From Terana coerulea (lineage: Eukaryota > Basidiomycota > Agaricomycetes > Polyporales > Phanerochaetaceae), in NCBI GenBank assembly GCA_024811115.1, contig JAKOGH010000993.1:39282-103281 (forward strand): a DNA stretch of 64,000 nucleotides, written 5' to 3'. The position numbers and the translations under genes are program-made. Under the pieces are notes generated by a model. It worked only from the letters and a program-made list of their open reading frames with translations, did not search any database and was not told where the DNA came from. Below, piece after piece: positions 45,580 through 56,539 of the stretch. Position 1 is the first letter of the stretch, and each line of letters begins with the position of its first letter.

Positions 45580-47260
45580 ATGATTTGGCAAGGCGACTTC
45601 GTTCACTCAACGCATCTTGGTGGCCTGGAAATCCTACGCAATCATGTTGTTGGTGAGCGCAATCTAAGGGACCCATGCTTGTTCAAAAGGTCCAAAATAC
45701 CATCAAGTACTCGCTAACCAAGACCTCTTTCTTCCCAGCGGTCAACTCGAAAGGATTTGTGGATTATGTAGGACCCTCCGATGCCGAAGCTTCCCTAGCG
45801 AGACTGGATTCTGGGGAACCAGTCAAAATTATCCCGCGGGGCAGCTTTATCGTACCGACATTCAGCGACTTACATCTCCATGCTCCGCAATTTCTCTACC
45901 AAGGCACTGGTCTGCATCTTCCTCTGATGCAGTGGTTAGACGAGTATGCATTCAAGGCGGAAGAGAGGATCGATGGGGATCCTCATCTCGCACGGCGTGT
46001 TTACACTCGGTTGGCGCGACGTTTGGTAGAGCACGGCACAGGGGCAGTTCTACTGTTCGGAACGATAAAGGAGGAAACAAAGTATGGTTTCTCCGCTGAG
46101 CCCAAGCATATCCTCGTACTAATCAAACTCTTTCCTCGCCAACAGCTTAATTCTGGCGCAGTGCATGATTTCCGCCGGAATCCGCGCGTTCGTAGGGAAG
46201 CTTTCAATGGATCAGTCTTCCCGCCTTTCATACATGGAGGCGTCCGCGGACACAGCGTTGTCTTCTGCCGCATCTTTCGTTGACAGCTGCCTGGGTCTGG
46301 AACGCGAGAGCGCACCCGAGGAAAGGCTCGTCGAGCCCGTCTTGACACCGCGCTTCGTTCCCACCTGCTCTGACGAGCTTCTGGAAGGACTGGGTCGCCT
46401 TTCTGCGACAAGAGGGCTGCGGGTGCAGAGCCATATGGCCGAAGCCCTGGATCAAGTCGAGTGGGTAAGGCAGCAGCGCGGAGTCGAAGATATAGAAGTG
46501 TTTGAGCGAGTGAGCACTTCATCTATGGGGTTCGCTGTACTCTCTCTCACTTTCACATAGAGTGGGCTGCTCACCTCGCGGACCGTTCAAGCCCACTGCA
46601 CTTTCCTTGACTCCGGCTCCTTAGCTCACGTTGCCGAGCGTGGTACAGCGGTAGCACACTGCCCTCTTTCCAACGCGTACTTCTCCGCTGAGCCATTCCG
46701 CCTGCGTGAGGCCCTCGACAATGGGGTACGGGTTGGCCTTGGAACGGACATAGCTGGCGGCTACGAGGTGGACATCATGTCCGCGATGAGGCAAGCCGTA
46801 GCTGTGTCGAGGATGCGGGAAGGGGCTCGACTTGTGGGGCTGACCAAAGGAGCGTCGGAGGAGGGCCACGCCCTGTCAATCAACTGGAAAGAAGCTCTGC
46901 ACCTTGCCACGGCTGGAGGTGCACACGCATTGAGCCTCCATGTGGGATCGGGAACGTTCGTAGTCGGAGCACCCTTTGATGCACAATGCAGTAAGTCCCT
47001 ATATGTACCAGCTCGAATATACCCGTTATTTACACTGTCCCCCGTCTCAAATCCATGCAACAGTCAAGCTCCTTGACGAAAACACTGGGAAAGGCATCGG
47101 GCGACTCGATTTCTTAGACGACGAAGAGCGAGGAATGAGTGCATGGTCACTCTCTGAGGAAGCCGTGGAGAAATGGTGGTGCCTGGGAGACGCGACAAAT
47201 AGAGTTGGCATGTGGATTCAGGGGAAGAGTGTAACACTCACAACCGTTGACAGTCCTTGA
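45580..47260 (+). CDS. Guanine deaminase (amidohydrolase)
   Basis: Guanine deaminase converts guanine to xanthine in purine salvage and breakdown. The chosen ATG at 45580 gives MIWQGDFVHSTHLGGLE; the in-frame ATG at 45484 is an alternative but gives an odd N-terminus. The zinc-binding HxH is in FSDLHLHAPQFLYQG, followed by LPLMQWLDEYAF. Other family blocks are RAFVGKLSMDQ, VQSHMAE (zinc His), VQAHCTFLD, VAHCPLSNAYF and GLGTDIAGGY with the catalytic Asp. The tail ends SLTTVDSP-like at the TGA at 47258. About 490 residues, as in fungal GUD1-type enzymes. Introns are 45-60 nt. I see no frame break. Confidence 0.92.
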
Positions 47261-47299
47261 CCATACGCATACCCTTGGCACACATGATATGTGGTCGTT

Positions 47300-48365
47300 T
47301 CAACTGTACGATAACTCCATGGCTTCCACCTCAAGTTCTTCCCAACTTGGGAGATTGATTACACCAGGTAGATTATTCCAGGCCTCTTCTCTCGCTGTAG
47401 TGACATCTTGCCAGAACGCCATACGACATGGCCGACACACGTCGGGCATAGCAGAGAGCTGGTCTTGTGCTTGAACCATGAAGTGAAACGGTCCGGTACG
47501 CGCCATCCATTGCCTGGAAATTATGTTCGCCAGCCTATTGAACGCTTTGCTACAGACGCTCCGGGTCTTGCAGTCAGGAGCACACTCTCTTTGTCCGCAT
47601 GTCTTGCGACAGAAATCCAACAGCACCTGCAGCCGATATTGAAAGACAATGGTATAGTCCTTCAGATTTTCTGGGGTGAGATCCGATGACGGGCGTGAAG
47701 GATGTTCGACCAGTAGCTTCGGATGATCGCATGGCAACAGGTCGGTCAGCGGGTATAATGATAAGAAATACAGTGTCGAGGGTATGAGTATGCGCACGTC
47801 GGTAGCGCGGGCGAGATTGAGAACGTGTAGAGGATGCGCAAATGGATAGCTGAGATCGTTTACAGGCGGAGTGCTGAGGGCCAGCTGTAGCATGGAGTCG
47901 TGACCTCTTAGAGTATGGGACCAAGTGGATGTGAGATGTTGTATTGCTTGCTTCCGTAGATGCGATATACAGTACTTCGTGGACAGTCGAAGTATACCGG
48001 CGACATAAAAAAAGTCTTCAATGCTCTTGTTCTGGAGAGTACTACGTCGTTGTAAGATCAGCAAGTGGCTCCAAGTGATTGCAACTCACAGCGCGACCCC
48101 GTCATAAAGTGCTCTGATAATGTTGCTCAATTCGAGCGGAATGTCATGCATGTAGACGACAGGACATCGATCGAGGCTTTCAGCTTGTGGTGGCGGCTCT
48201 GCTACCTCGAACATGGACTGAAAGACTTCGGAATGCCGAGCCAATACACCGCGGTGTACCTTTGAAAGCGAGAGTCGAGTCTGGAACAGATGTGAGGAGA
48301 ATGAGATTGCCATCTTCGAACCACGGATCCCCTCTCTTGCTAGGAGGGACCACAGCAGTCGTCAT
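47300..48365 (-). CDS. BTB/POZ domain protein of basidiomycete type
   Basis: The ATG at 48363-48365 gives MTTAVVPPSKRGDPWFEDG and NLILLTSVPDSTLAF. The expected continuation is the BTB core VHRGVLARHSEVFQSMFE, then PVVYMHDIPLELSNIIRALY. These two parts are out of frame by one base at 48259-48260, where AAAGG should be AAAG (one extra C on the plus strand). Exon 2 continues LQNKSIEDFFYVAGILRLS and has a cysteine-rich middle (CRKTCGQRECAPDC). It ends LEVEAMELSYS. Such proteins are a large, fast-evolving family in mushroom fungi; function is unknown and they may be adaptors. The in-frame ATG at 48428 is a possible alternative start. Confidence 0.75.
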
Positions 48366-48611
48366 GCGCGTGAACAATATGCGTGGTAGTGGCAATAGTC
48401 GACGAGCGGCGCGGGGATCGTTGCACAAATCTCAGGCGCGTCAATATTAAGTAATGCTCCCTCCGACCTCCTGCGCAACCTCACGGCAACATCATCCGAT
48501 AGGTAGCAATAGATACAAGCAGATGAGTAGTAACTAATAACTAATCACTAGCACGTGTATGCGGTCGCACTGCGCAAGGTTCACGCTGTCGGACCGGGGG
48601 AAAAAGTAAAT

Positions 48612-48695
48612 TTCCGACACGGGGAATTGAACCCCGGGCTATCGCGATCAGATTTCCATGAGAGGCGATAATGTTAGCCACTACACCATATCGGA
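48612..48695 (-). tRNA. tRNA-Glu(CTC) with 12 nt intron
   Basis: Read on the minus strand, the 7 bp acceptor stem TCCGATA pairs with TGTCGGA. D arm TGGTGTAGTGGCTAACAT, anticodon arm ATCGC with loop CTCTCA. After that lies a 12 nt insertion TGGAAATCTGAT and then the rest of the loop and GCGAT. The T arm CCCGGGGTTCAATTCCCCG is standard. The discriminator is A73. The anticodon CTC is at loop positions 34-36. The intron sits after position 37, the usual place. The gene lies in the space between two divergent protein genes, on the minus strand. Confidence 0.92.
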
Positions 48696-48855
48696 TTCAA
48701 AACATCCCATTGCATACTTACATGAGCACACGCACAGTTGCTGGCTCTGTCCAGAGCTTTCCATACGTCCTTCTCGTCTTTACTTCGTCCGTCTACAATC
48801 TTCCCGCAGATGTTCTGTCCTGTTTCGCGCCCTTTCTCGACCATGGCTATGAACG

Positions 48856-48863
48856 TATAAAAG
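48856..48863 (+). promoter_or_regulatory. TATA box of the Hsp20 gene
   Basis: TATAAAAG, 93 bp before the ATG at 48949. Small heat-shock genes usually have TATA boxes. I could not find a convincing heat-shock element. Confidence 0.5.
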
Positions 48864-48948
48864 CCCTTGTGGTGGCGGCTTGCAACTCAGTAATTCGTCG
48901 CTCAGTTGGCCCATCTACTGTGAACTCCACCACTCAGCAAAACTCAGC

Positions 48949-49577
48949 ATGTCTCTTGCTCGCCATCTCTTCCGTGAGTTTCGTCCACTGTTCCGCGTGC
49001 TCGAAGAGCCATTTGGCAGGCATCCGGCCTACGCTGGCCTCCCTCAGACACACACTCTTCTCGAGGACCCATTCTTCCGGAACCATGGTGCACTGCGACC
49101 TGCAGTTGACCTCTCGGAAGAGGGGAACAACTACGTCGTTGAGGCAGAGTTGCCCGGTGTGAAAAAGGAGAATGTAGAGGTCCGCATCGGTGACGGAGGC
49201 CAAAGTGTCACAATCGAGGGCAAAGTTGTGGCTAGGAGGTCTGGTCCAGAGCCTTCACAGCCCACTGTCGCCTCATCCGAGAGCGCGTCTGAGGCTGTCC
49301 AGGGCACAGAAGGTGAGCTACCTGCATTGAACCCTGTTAAAAGCAGTTTACTAACTGCTCATCCTTACCCACTTTAGCTGTGGCACCTGCAGTCCCAGTC
49401 GAGTCCACTCAGTTATCCACTGAGCGCGCCTTCGTCGGCTCGTCGACCTTTACTCGCACCGTCTGGCTACCGAGGCCTGTCGACGCCAATGGTGTTTCGG
49501 CAAAGCTGAACGACGGTGTCCTCACCGTCACCATTCCAAAGGCTCAGGATCCCGGGCCGCATCGAGGTCACGGTTGA
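48949..49577 (+). CDS. Small heat-shock protein (Hsp20 / alpha-crystallin family)
   Basis: An ATP-independent chaperone. The ATG at 48949 gives MSLARHLFREFRPLFRVLE. The alpha-crystallin domain starts ALRPAVDLSEEGNNYVVEAE and has LPGVKKENVEVRIG, GQSVTIEGKVVARR, a Ser/Glu-rich loop, and STFTRTVWLPRPVDANGVSA with KLNDGVLTVTIPKAQDPG. An intron (GTGAGC near 49312) lies in the loop. After DPG the reading goes to PHRGHG and a stop at 49575. The likely original end is RIEVTVE, reached by removing one G from GGG at 49554-49556; the stop would then be at 49579-49581. This would restore the usual I-x-V type ending of the family. Otherwise the gene is normal. Confidence 0.88.
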
Positions 49578-50027
49578 GTGATCTCATGGTGCACGTCCGA
49601 GTCCACCCCGTTGTAGTTAATAGTTATAACGCGTACTGTGCCCTCGTGTATTCGTAGTTTTGCCGCTATCATTGTGGAATAACATTCCCACTCACTTTGT
49701 GCTGTATGTTTGTATGTCAGATGTTGGTTGGACTTCAATCACCGCTGTTGTCGCGCTCTAAACTTGCGTACAGAATGCTGAGACGCTCCCACGCTCAGGC
49801 CAGACGCGCCTCATCATGACCTTGCGCTCGGGAAGAAAGAAAAGGAACATGGGCTCGACGAGACGTCGCCTTTTCGAGCACCCACGCCCGCCGTCCCCTA
49901 CCTGACTCTCCCCATCCACCTCGGGGCCTCCTTAGTCTCTCCCGCCCACCTGGCTGCCGCACACCCCGCCGCCCATACCCATCGCGCTCACCCTTCCCGC
50001 GTACCGCCACGCCGCTGACCGCGCACT
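49578..50027. other. Intergenic region between Hsp20 and histone-fold gene
   Basis: 450 bp. A Pro/Arg-coding minus-strand ORF is chance in GC-rich promoter DNA. No gene supported. Confidence 0.3.
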
Positions 50028-51507
50028 ATGGCCATGAGCTCCGCAAGCTATCAAATGCAACCGCCACGCGTTGCGCACATCGCCGACGCCATGGACGTGG
50101 ATCTGGACATAGACGATGAACTTGAGACAGACGCAGACGAGGAGGTGGACCAGTTGGTCTCAGATACTACGGAGGATGAGATACCCGTAACGAACACGAA
50201 GCCGCGTCAGAGGCGACCGGTACAACGCGTCCCTGGCCAGCCTACCGTACCCTTGGACCGCGTAGAAAGCATGCTTGAAGCTGAAGGTCAGTATGATCAC
50301 CTCATTCTTGTGACCCATTCTCTCACTTGCCTTCCCAATTGTAGGTATAGCCAGCTACATGTCGAAGGAGGCCATCTTCATGGTTGCTGCTGCTACAGTG
50401 CGTCACGTCCGTTGTCTGAGTTGAGAGAATCTCATTACCTAGCCAATGGCTCGCTCGCTCAGGATGCCTTCATGAAGCGGCTGACGGGTGCCGGGCATCG
50501 ACATGCAGCCATGGAACGGCGTTCAATCATCACCTACCGCGATCTAGGTATGTACCACTTGGTGCATCTTAACAGGCCAATTGGCTTACCGAAAATACCG
50601 TAGCCTCTGCCGCTGTGCAGCACCAAGAGTTCAAGTTTCTTGAAGGTACATAATATCCTCGGGCGTGTTCGCTCAGTTTCTGACTCACAATATGTGATAG
50701 ACACTATTCCTATACCCGTTCCCCTATCTGATGCCCTTGAGCGTCGCGCTGCGAAAGAAAAGGAGCTCTTGGAACCAGCGGTATCCACATCGGCTGCTGG
50801 TTCCCCTCTCCCGAGTTTCACGCCACTACCCTCCTCTGTTCTTCCCTCCAACGCCTCTAGTCCCCCCGAATACAAGACGTCCAAAAGCCAAGGGCAAGAA
50901 ACGCGCTGCGAACGGCACGGGAGATCCTGCGCATGGTAACTCTGTGTCCGCCGGCCGTTCCACAGCGGCTTCCAACGCACGCACCTCGGCTGCCAATTCC
51001 TCCGCGGAGAACGCACCGCGCCGGCAAAGTGCAAGAGAACCAAAACCTCGTCGACGCGCTGACGCACAAAACAGTGACATGGACAACGAGGTTCCACGTA
51101 ACGCGAGGACCAATCAAAACCCGGTGCCGAACTCCCGGACGCGACCGCGACGCTCCACTAGATCAAGTATTCATGAGGGCGAATCAGCCAGTCACAGCGG
51201 ACGGGGCGCAAATGCCAGAACCGTGAACGGTACTGCGGCTGTTGCGAACGGTGTTACGAATCACCATTCTCCTCACGACATAGACTATCCCGGTGCGCCT
51301 GTACCTCACATTCCTCCGGAGTATGTCGCAGCCCATGACGAGGCGCTTGCATCCCAAGGCGAACGATGGACTCCTGTGTACATGGAGCACTCACCTGTAC
51401 CACATGGACAGTTCACTGGTGGTCCTGGAGTGCCGTTTGCGAGGAACGATCTCACCGGGGCCCAAGGGCGTACCATATATTCGCAACACAGGCAGCCGAA
51501 CCGATAG
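50028..51507 (+). CDS. Histone-fold protein, NF-YC / Dpb3 (POLE4) / CHRAC type
   Basis: The ATG at 50028 (MAMSSASYQMQPPRVAHIAD) leads an acidic stretch, then RRPVQRVPGQPTVPLDRVES, and a spliced histone fold: MSKEAIFMVAAATDAFMKRL, GHRHAAMERRSIITYRDLA, AVQHQEFKFLEDTIPIPVP. This pattern (helix, AAAT.AF...L, KR...Y.DLA...., FL.D.IP) matches the Dpb3/POLE4 and CHRAC-15/17 group, subunits of DNA polymerase epsilon or chromatin remodelers. A long disordered Ala/Arg/Ser/Asn-rich tail (RRQSAREPKPRRRADAQNSD) follows and ends RQPNR. The tail is in a different frame from the histone fold from 50883-50886 on. Either one extra A in AAAA, or an intron within 50815-50865 with donor GTTTCA, would join them. 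The fold call is firm; the exact member is not. Confidence 0.75.
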
Positions 51508-51776
51508 ACACGGTTGAAATGTATATTTCTTGGTTTTCTAGGCTTGGGATACTATGGGAGCGACTCGGTATGCAAATGTACACTACTAGAACTTGCTAAT
51601 GCACAACATAGTCCATTATCTAATCTCAAGTACTGTGCCTGAGCGATTAGCGCCCTTTGGTGATATGGTCCTTATCTCCATCATGGACTCGGTCCGACCG
51701 TCACCGTGGGTCCATATTGACTCTTATCCAGCTGCGTTCGCTCTTTCCGTCCCCTTCTGCACCAACCCATCTTACC

Positions 51777-53310
51777 ATGGCAGCACCCTCGGAGCTCTCA
51801 GTGATCACAAAGGAGAATTACCCAAAGCTCTCGTCGCTTCCAATAATCGACATAACGCCATACCTTTCGCAGGACCACTCCAAGGCGAAACGCATCTCAA
51901 CTTCAGCGGCTTTGCACGCAGCATGTCTTGAATATGGATTCTTCTATCTGGACATCTCAAACTACGTAGATCCCGCAGAGCCAGACGAGCTCACGAGGCT
52001 CGCGAGGGAATTTTTGCTCTGCCTGAAGAGGAGAAGGCACGCATCGCACTCAAGAATCAGGATGGTGCCAGAGGTGCGTCAGTTGTGACTTTTGGATCCA
52101 GTATGGTTCTCAGCTCTCACTGACAGGATATCAAAGGCTGAAGGAGAATGTCACTAATGGGAAGGCAGACAATCACGAGGCCATCGATTTCTACAAACCT
52201 GTTGCACAGCCTGACAAGACCAAGACGTTGTGGGGCGAGAACCAATGGCCCGGTAACCCGGTTCAGTTCAAAGAAAAGTACCAGGTCTGGATGGAGAAAA
52301 TGCAAAAATTGGGCTTGATTGTTATGGAAGCGTGAGCAAGTTTACTCGCTACGTTTACTTTAGCTGAGAGTATCCGCAGAATGGCTGTAGGTCTGGGTAT
52401 GACGACCGAGGAATGGGAAGATCTGAAGTCACAAGTCGATGACAGTTTCTGGGTTATGCGTGTCATAGGTACTGCTCTTCTGGGCTCTCATCGGTTATCT
52501 GGCTCAATTCTGGTGCTAGGGTACCCACCGTTACCCAATGATCACGATGGCTTTTCTTGCGGGGCTCACAAGTGAGAACTACCTTCACCTTTTACTTTTT
52601 TGACGTTGCTTATAATAACCACCCAGAGATTACGGATGCTTAACGTAAGAGCATCACATTACAAACCTACTGGTACATGCAATGACAGCATGAACCAGTC
52701 TTCTCTACGCAGATTCAACACCAGGGGCACTTGAAGTGTTCCTTCAAGATCCAGGGCACCTAGTCCAAACTGCTCCAGATGTTCCACCCGCCGAAAACGT
52801 AGAACAGTCAGGAGTATGGATCAAAGCTGACCCAATACCAGGCTGTGTAATCTGCAACGTCGGCGAAAGTATGTGACATCTAACTACAGGTGGTATAACC
52901 TCATCCTGACTTTGGCAGTGTGGGAGATTTGGACGAACGGGTTGTACAAGAGCACTCTCCACCGAGTCATACACCGTAGCTCAAATTACCGGTGAGTGCC
53001 AAAGATTATCTACGATTTAACCAGTGTATCTAACCTGCTGCGCGTCGTCCAGGGTTTCGTGCGTAACTCTATTCGCTCAGATACGCAGCCGTTAACTTTA
53101 CCAGCATCCCATTCTTCTTTGAGCCTAATTTCGATGCCTTCATCAAGCCGTTACCTGCAGCCCTCCGCATCGAGGAGGGGCCAAGAAGAACCAGGCAGGC
53201 AGACTACGGAAGACCAAGGCTACAAGACATACGAGCCCGTGAAATATGGCGAGTTTCTCTTACGCAAAGTTGGTAACAACTTCGACACTGGGAAAGGTAA
53301 ATACGACTGA
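51777..53310 (+). CDS. 2-oxoglutarate/Fe(II)-dependent oxygenase, isopenicillin N synthase-like
   Basis: The ATG at 51777 gives MAAPSELSVITKENYPKLSS and LPIIDITPYLS, the start of the non-haem dioxygenase N domain, then CLEYGFFYLDISNYVDP. The core has RLKENVTNGKADNHEAIDFY, the HxD pair HKDYGCLTLLYADSTPG, ALEVFLQDP, WIKADPIPGCVICNVG, and the distal His in STLHRVIHR followed by RVS.PFFFEPN-type sequence. It ends FLLRKVGNNFDTGKGKYD. About eight introns; one acceptor is the CAG before TCTTCTCTAC at about 52708. Frame breaks are at the T run 52011-52015 (one T missing), G run 53177-53180 (one G missing) and GG at 53218-53219 (one G missing). All three are in homopolymers, so the gene is probably intact. 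Substrate unknown. Confidence 0.8.
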
Positions 53311-53610
53311 ACGCGTCCTGCTTCAACCGTCTTGCATGGGGAAAAGAACAGTGTCTGGCTTAGATTATTCCAGGACTGTGTGCAAGTACAATATTATATC
53401 TATTTATGCGTTCATAGCAGATTGCAGCATGCTCCGTGCCATCACTTCGATGCACTCACCCACTTTCAGGCGTGACTCCAATTTCTGTACCGCGTAAGCG
53501 CTCATTAAGGGTCAATGACTTTCCTCAATCGATTACTCCTCGTAACTCCCAAGCTCTCTCAGAGACACCCTTTCCTGTCTCCATCTTCGTCGTCAGTACT
53601 GTACAGAAGG

Positions 53611-55202
53611 ATGTCTGTCGCAACATCCATTTCGAAGCTGCACAGCCCATTGAAGGAGCTGGTCTCAAGCGTAGGAGAGGCGCACCATGGGAGGTCTGAG
53701 AAGGACAAGGCTGAAGTCACGGAATGGATTGACAAGGTTGCTTCAGGAGAGGCTGTCAGGTCTGAGAGCTTGAAAGTAAGTCGAGCATGCGCTGTTGAAT
53801 CTTCTCAACATGAACGGACCATTACTAGGACCTCGATGTCCAGCTCACTCCGAAGACTTATCTTGTGAGCAACTACTTCACCGCCGCAGACGTCGCCGTT
53901 TACGGTGCCCTTCACCCTGTTCTCGTAAGTTCTGAGAACATTCTTTTCCTGTTCGCCTATTCAACATTTTGCGAGTCAGTCCCAACTCCAACCCTCACAA
54001 TACTACGCACATCCTGCTGTCACCCGCTACTTCGAGCACATCCAAACTCGCCCAGCCGTCCGTGAACATGCTACAACTGTCGCGCCGGCCTTCTCTCTCG
54101 TCGAATTTGATCTTGAAAGTGCACCCAAGCTCGAGCGCAAGGCCGATCCTCCAAAAGAAAAGAAGAAGGCCGCGAAACCCGCTGCCCCCGCCGAGCAGGC
54201 CGCCTCGACCTCCGCTTCGCAGGAGGCACCTGCAGAAAAGAAGAGTAAGAAAGAAAAGGCTGCGAAACCTGCCGCTGAGGAAGCGGTGAAGGAAAGCGAG
54301 GCAGCACCGGCGCAGAAGAAGGAGAAAAACAGAAGGAGAAGAAGCCGGCGGAGGAGGGCAAGAAGGGTGGAAAGGCCGCACCGGCTGAGGATGCGGGTGA
54401 GCCAATGCCGTCCATGATCGACCTGCGTGTCGGACATATCGTTGACAGTAAGGGCTATTGTCACGTTTCCTCGCTGCACGGCCCGGATTAAGAGCTTTCA
54501 TGATAGTCAAGAAACACCCGGATGCGGATGGTCTCTATGTCGAGGTACGTTCAGTCTTCTTGTCATGATATAGATCTCATTGATCACATTTCGTCCAGCA
54601 AATTGACTTTGGCGAAGAGACAGGTCCACGGACGGTCGTCTCCGGCCTAGTACACTACATCCCTATCGAACAGATGCAGGATAAGTATCTTGTCGGCGTT
54701 GTGAGCAACATTTTGTCGCGGGCTGGTCATCGTCGTTTTAACGCCCCTTCAATAGTGCAACCTCAAGCCAGCAAATATGCGTGGTGTAAAGAGTTTTGCT
54801 ATGGTTCTTTGTGTACGTTCAGAGCAATTTTTGGAACCCGGTGTATTTACAGCGTCCTTCAGGCAACGTCTAAGGACGGCAAGGAAGCCGGAATTGAGCT
54901 CATTCAACCTCCAACAGGCTCAAAGCCCGGAGATCGCATCTACTTCGAAGGTTCTGAATTCGAAAGTACGTCTCTTGTTCTTACCTCTAATGCAACAATA
55001 TCTGATGTGCCACGTAGACGCCACGCCGCTGTCGCAACTGAACCCGAAGAAGAAGATTTTTGAGACTGTCCAGCCAGGCTTCATCACTTTGGATAGCAAG
55101 GAAGCTGCATGGGTGAACCCCGCGACGAAGAGCGTACACAAGATTAGGTCATCGAACGGTGTCTGCGTTGCGCCAACTCTAGTTGGAGCATCCCTCTCGT
55201 AA
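53611..55202 (+). CDS. Arc1/AIMP1-like tRNA-binding cofactor of aminoacyl-tRNA synthetases
   Basis: The N-terminal part resembles a GST-like synthetase-binding domain (MSVATSISKLHSPLKEL; NYFTAADVAVYGALHPVL; HPAVTRYFEHIQTRP). It is joined through a Lys/Ala/Glu-rich linker to an EMAP II tRNA-binding domain: MIDLRVGHIVDI, KKHPDADGLYVEQIDFGEE, PRTVVSGLVHYIP, GVCNLKPANMRGVKSFAMVL, and the tail PATKSVHKIRSSNG. This is the layout of yeast Arc1p, which delivers tRNA to Met- and Glu-tRNA synthetases. A break at the A run 54325-54329 (one A missing) separates the linker frame; correcting it restores QKEKKPAEEGKKGG. An ATG at 53515 would add a basic, Ser-rich N-terminus resembling a mitochondrial signal. 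Seven or so introns fit. Confidence 0.88.
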
Positions 55203-55566
55203 GGGTAAAAATATCTGGGCCTTGCCATACGGCGATTCTGCGGGCTGGTCGCAATCATCATCAATGTACTCTGCATGCGCAAAATTATTCCATTAGACCA
55301 CTCACACAGCAATCAGTAAATGTGCTTCCCAGGTTTCACTTCTGTTTTATGACAGAGCTCACTTTCTGCCACTCGAGAGTGTGATTGACTGGTTGGACTA
55401 AGGGGCACTAGTACTGCGACTCAGCCTTGTGGCGAACTGGGGAGCCCCCAAAGCGGACGGTGACATACCATTTTCGGAGTTGCTTGCAGAAGCGTGTCAC
55501 GCTGTCACGTCGGTTCGCGAGCTGGCGCTGCTCTGTGTTCCGGACGTTGGGTCCTCACAACCTCCC

Positions 55567-56266
55567 ATGTTGCCTCGGCCAGCTATAAGCGTTGCCTTGC
55601 GGAGCTTCAGCACAACAGCATGCAGGCCTGCTAACTTCATCTCCAATGTTGGGAAGCTGCCCATAAAGATACCCGAAGCCGTCCTCGTCGAACGCATACC
55701 GACAGGTGCCTCCGTCACCGGACCTCTTGGCTCAACCGTCGTACCCTTCCCCGAATTCGTCAACCTCGACTTCAATGAACCGCAGTCGGTCGCTGTGTCC
55801 GTCGTGGACCGCGAGAATAAGAGGCAGCGGTCCGTGTGGGGGCGGACGCGCACACTCATCAGCAACGCAGTCGTCGGTATGACGGAGGGCTTCACTACGC
55901 CTATGTACCTCGTCGGTGTCGGGTACCGTGCAGCCCTAGAGGCGGACCCTGCAGGAGCGAAACCGGGATATACGGGGCAGAGGCTGAACATGAAGCTAGG
56001 CTTCTCGCATCCGGTCTATATCCCGATACCAGACTACATCAAAATTGAGTTGGTCTCTCCCACCAAAATAATGGCGTCCTGCACGGACAAGCAGGTGTTG
56101 GGGCTGTTCTGCGCTTCGGTCAGGAGATGGAGGCCGCCAGAGCCGTACAAGGGCAAGGTGCGTGCTTCTACATCCTCAGTTTATAAATGAGAACTAACTG
56201 GTGTCATTACAGGGTGTTGTGGTTGGACAGGAGAGGGTCAAGATCAAAAACGTTCGGAAGAAATAG
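55567..56266 (+). CDS. Mitochondrial large-subunit ribosomal protein uL6m
   Basis: The ATG at 55567 gives MLPRPAISVALRSFSTTACR, a typical mitochondrial presequence, followed by NVGKLPIKIPEAVLV, VTGPLGSTVVPFPEFVNLDF, RTLISNAVVGMTEGFTTPMY and LVGVGYRAALE. The signature NMKLGFSHPVYIPIP and [26 protein letters not shown] of L6 are complete. Two exons (55567-56157, 56213-56266); the second ends KIKNVRKK. About 215 residues. The intron falls just after PYKGK. Length and motifs are normal. uL6 sits near the sarcin-ricin loop in the mitoribosome. Confidence 0.92.
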
Positions 56267-56539
56267 CTTCACGTTCTGCTATTTTACATCGCATATTATG
56301 TTCAGTGCTATCCTGCAATCGCTACCCCTCGTTTGACTCTTTCCTTCGCTATAGATGGAGTAGGTAGCAAGCTCAAATATCTTCCACTGGCATCGCGGCG
56401 GACGAAGTCCCCAGAGGTTAGCAAACCGTACATGACGGATACTGTTTCGTGAAACTGGCACTCAGCCAGATAATACATCCTTGATAATGAGCACAATACA
56501 TTCAATACAATGATACACGGACAACGATCCGGTAGTAGT

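Noticed and set aside
48220..48265. Intron GTACACC...TTTCAG in the BTB gene
   Set aside because: It would remove VHRGVLARHSEVFQ, the conserved core of the BTB domain.
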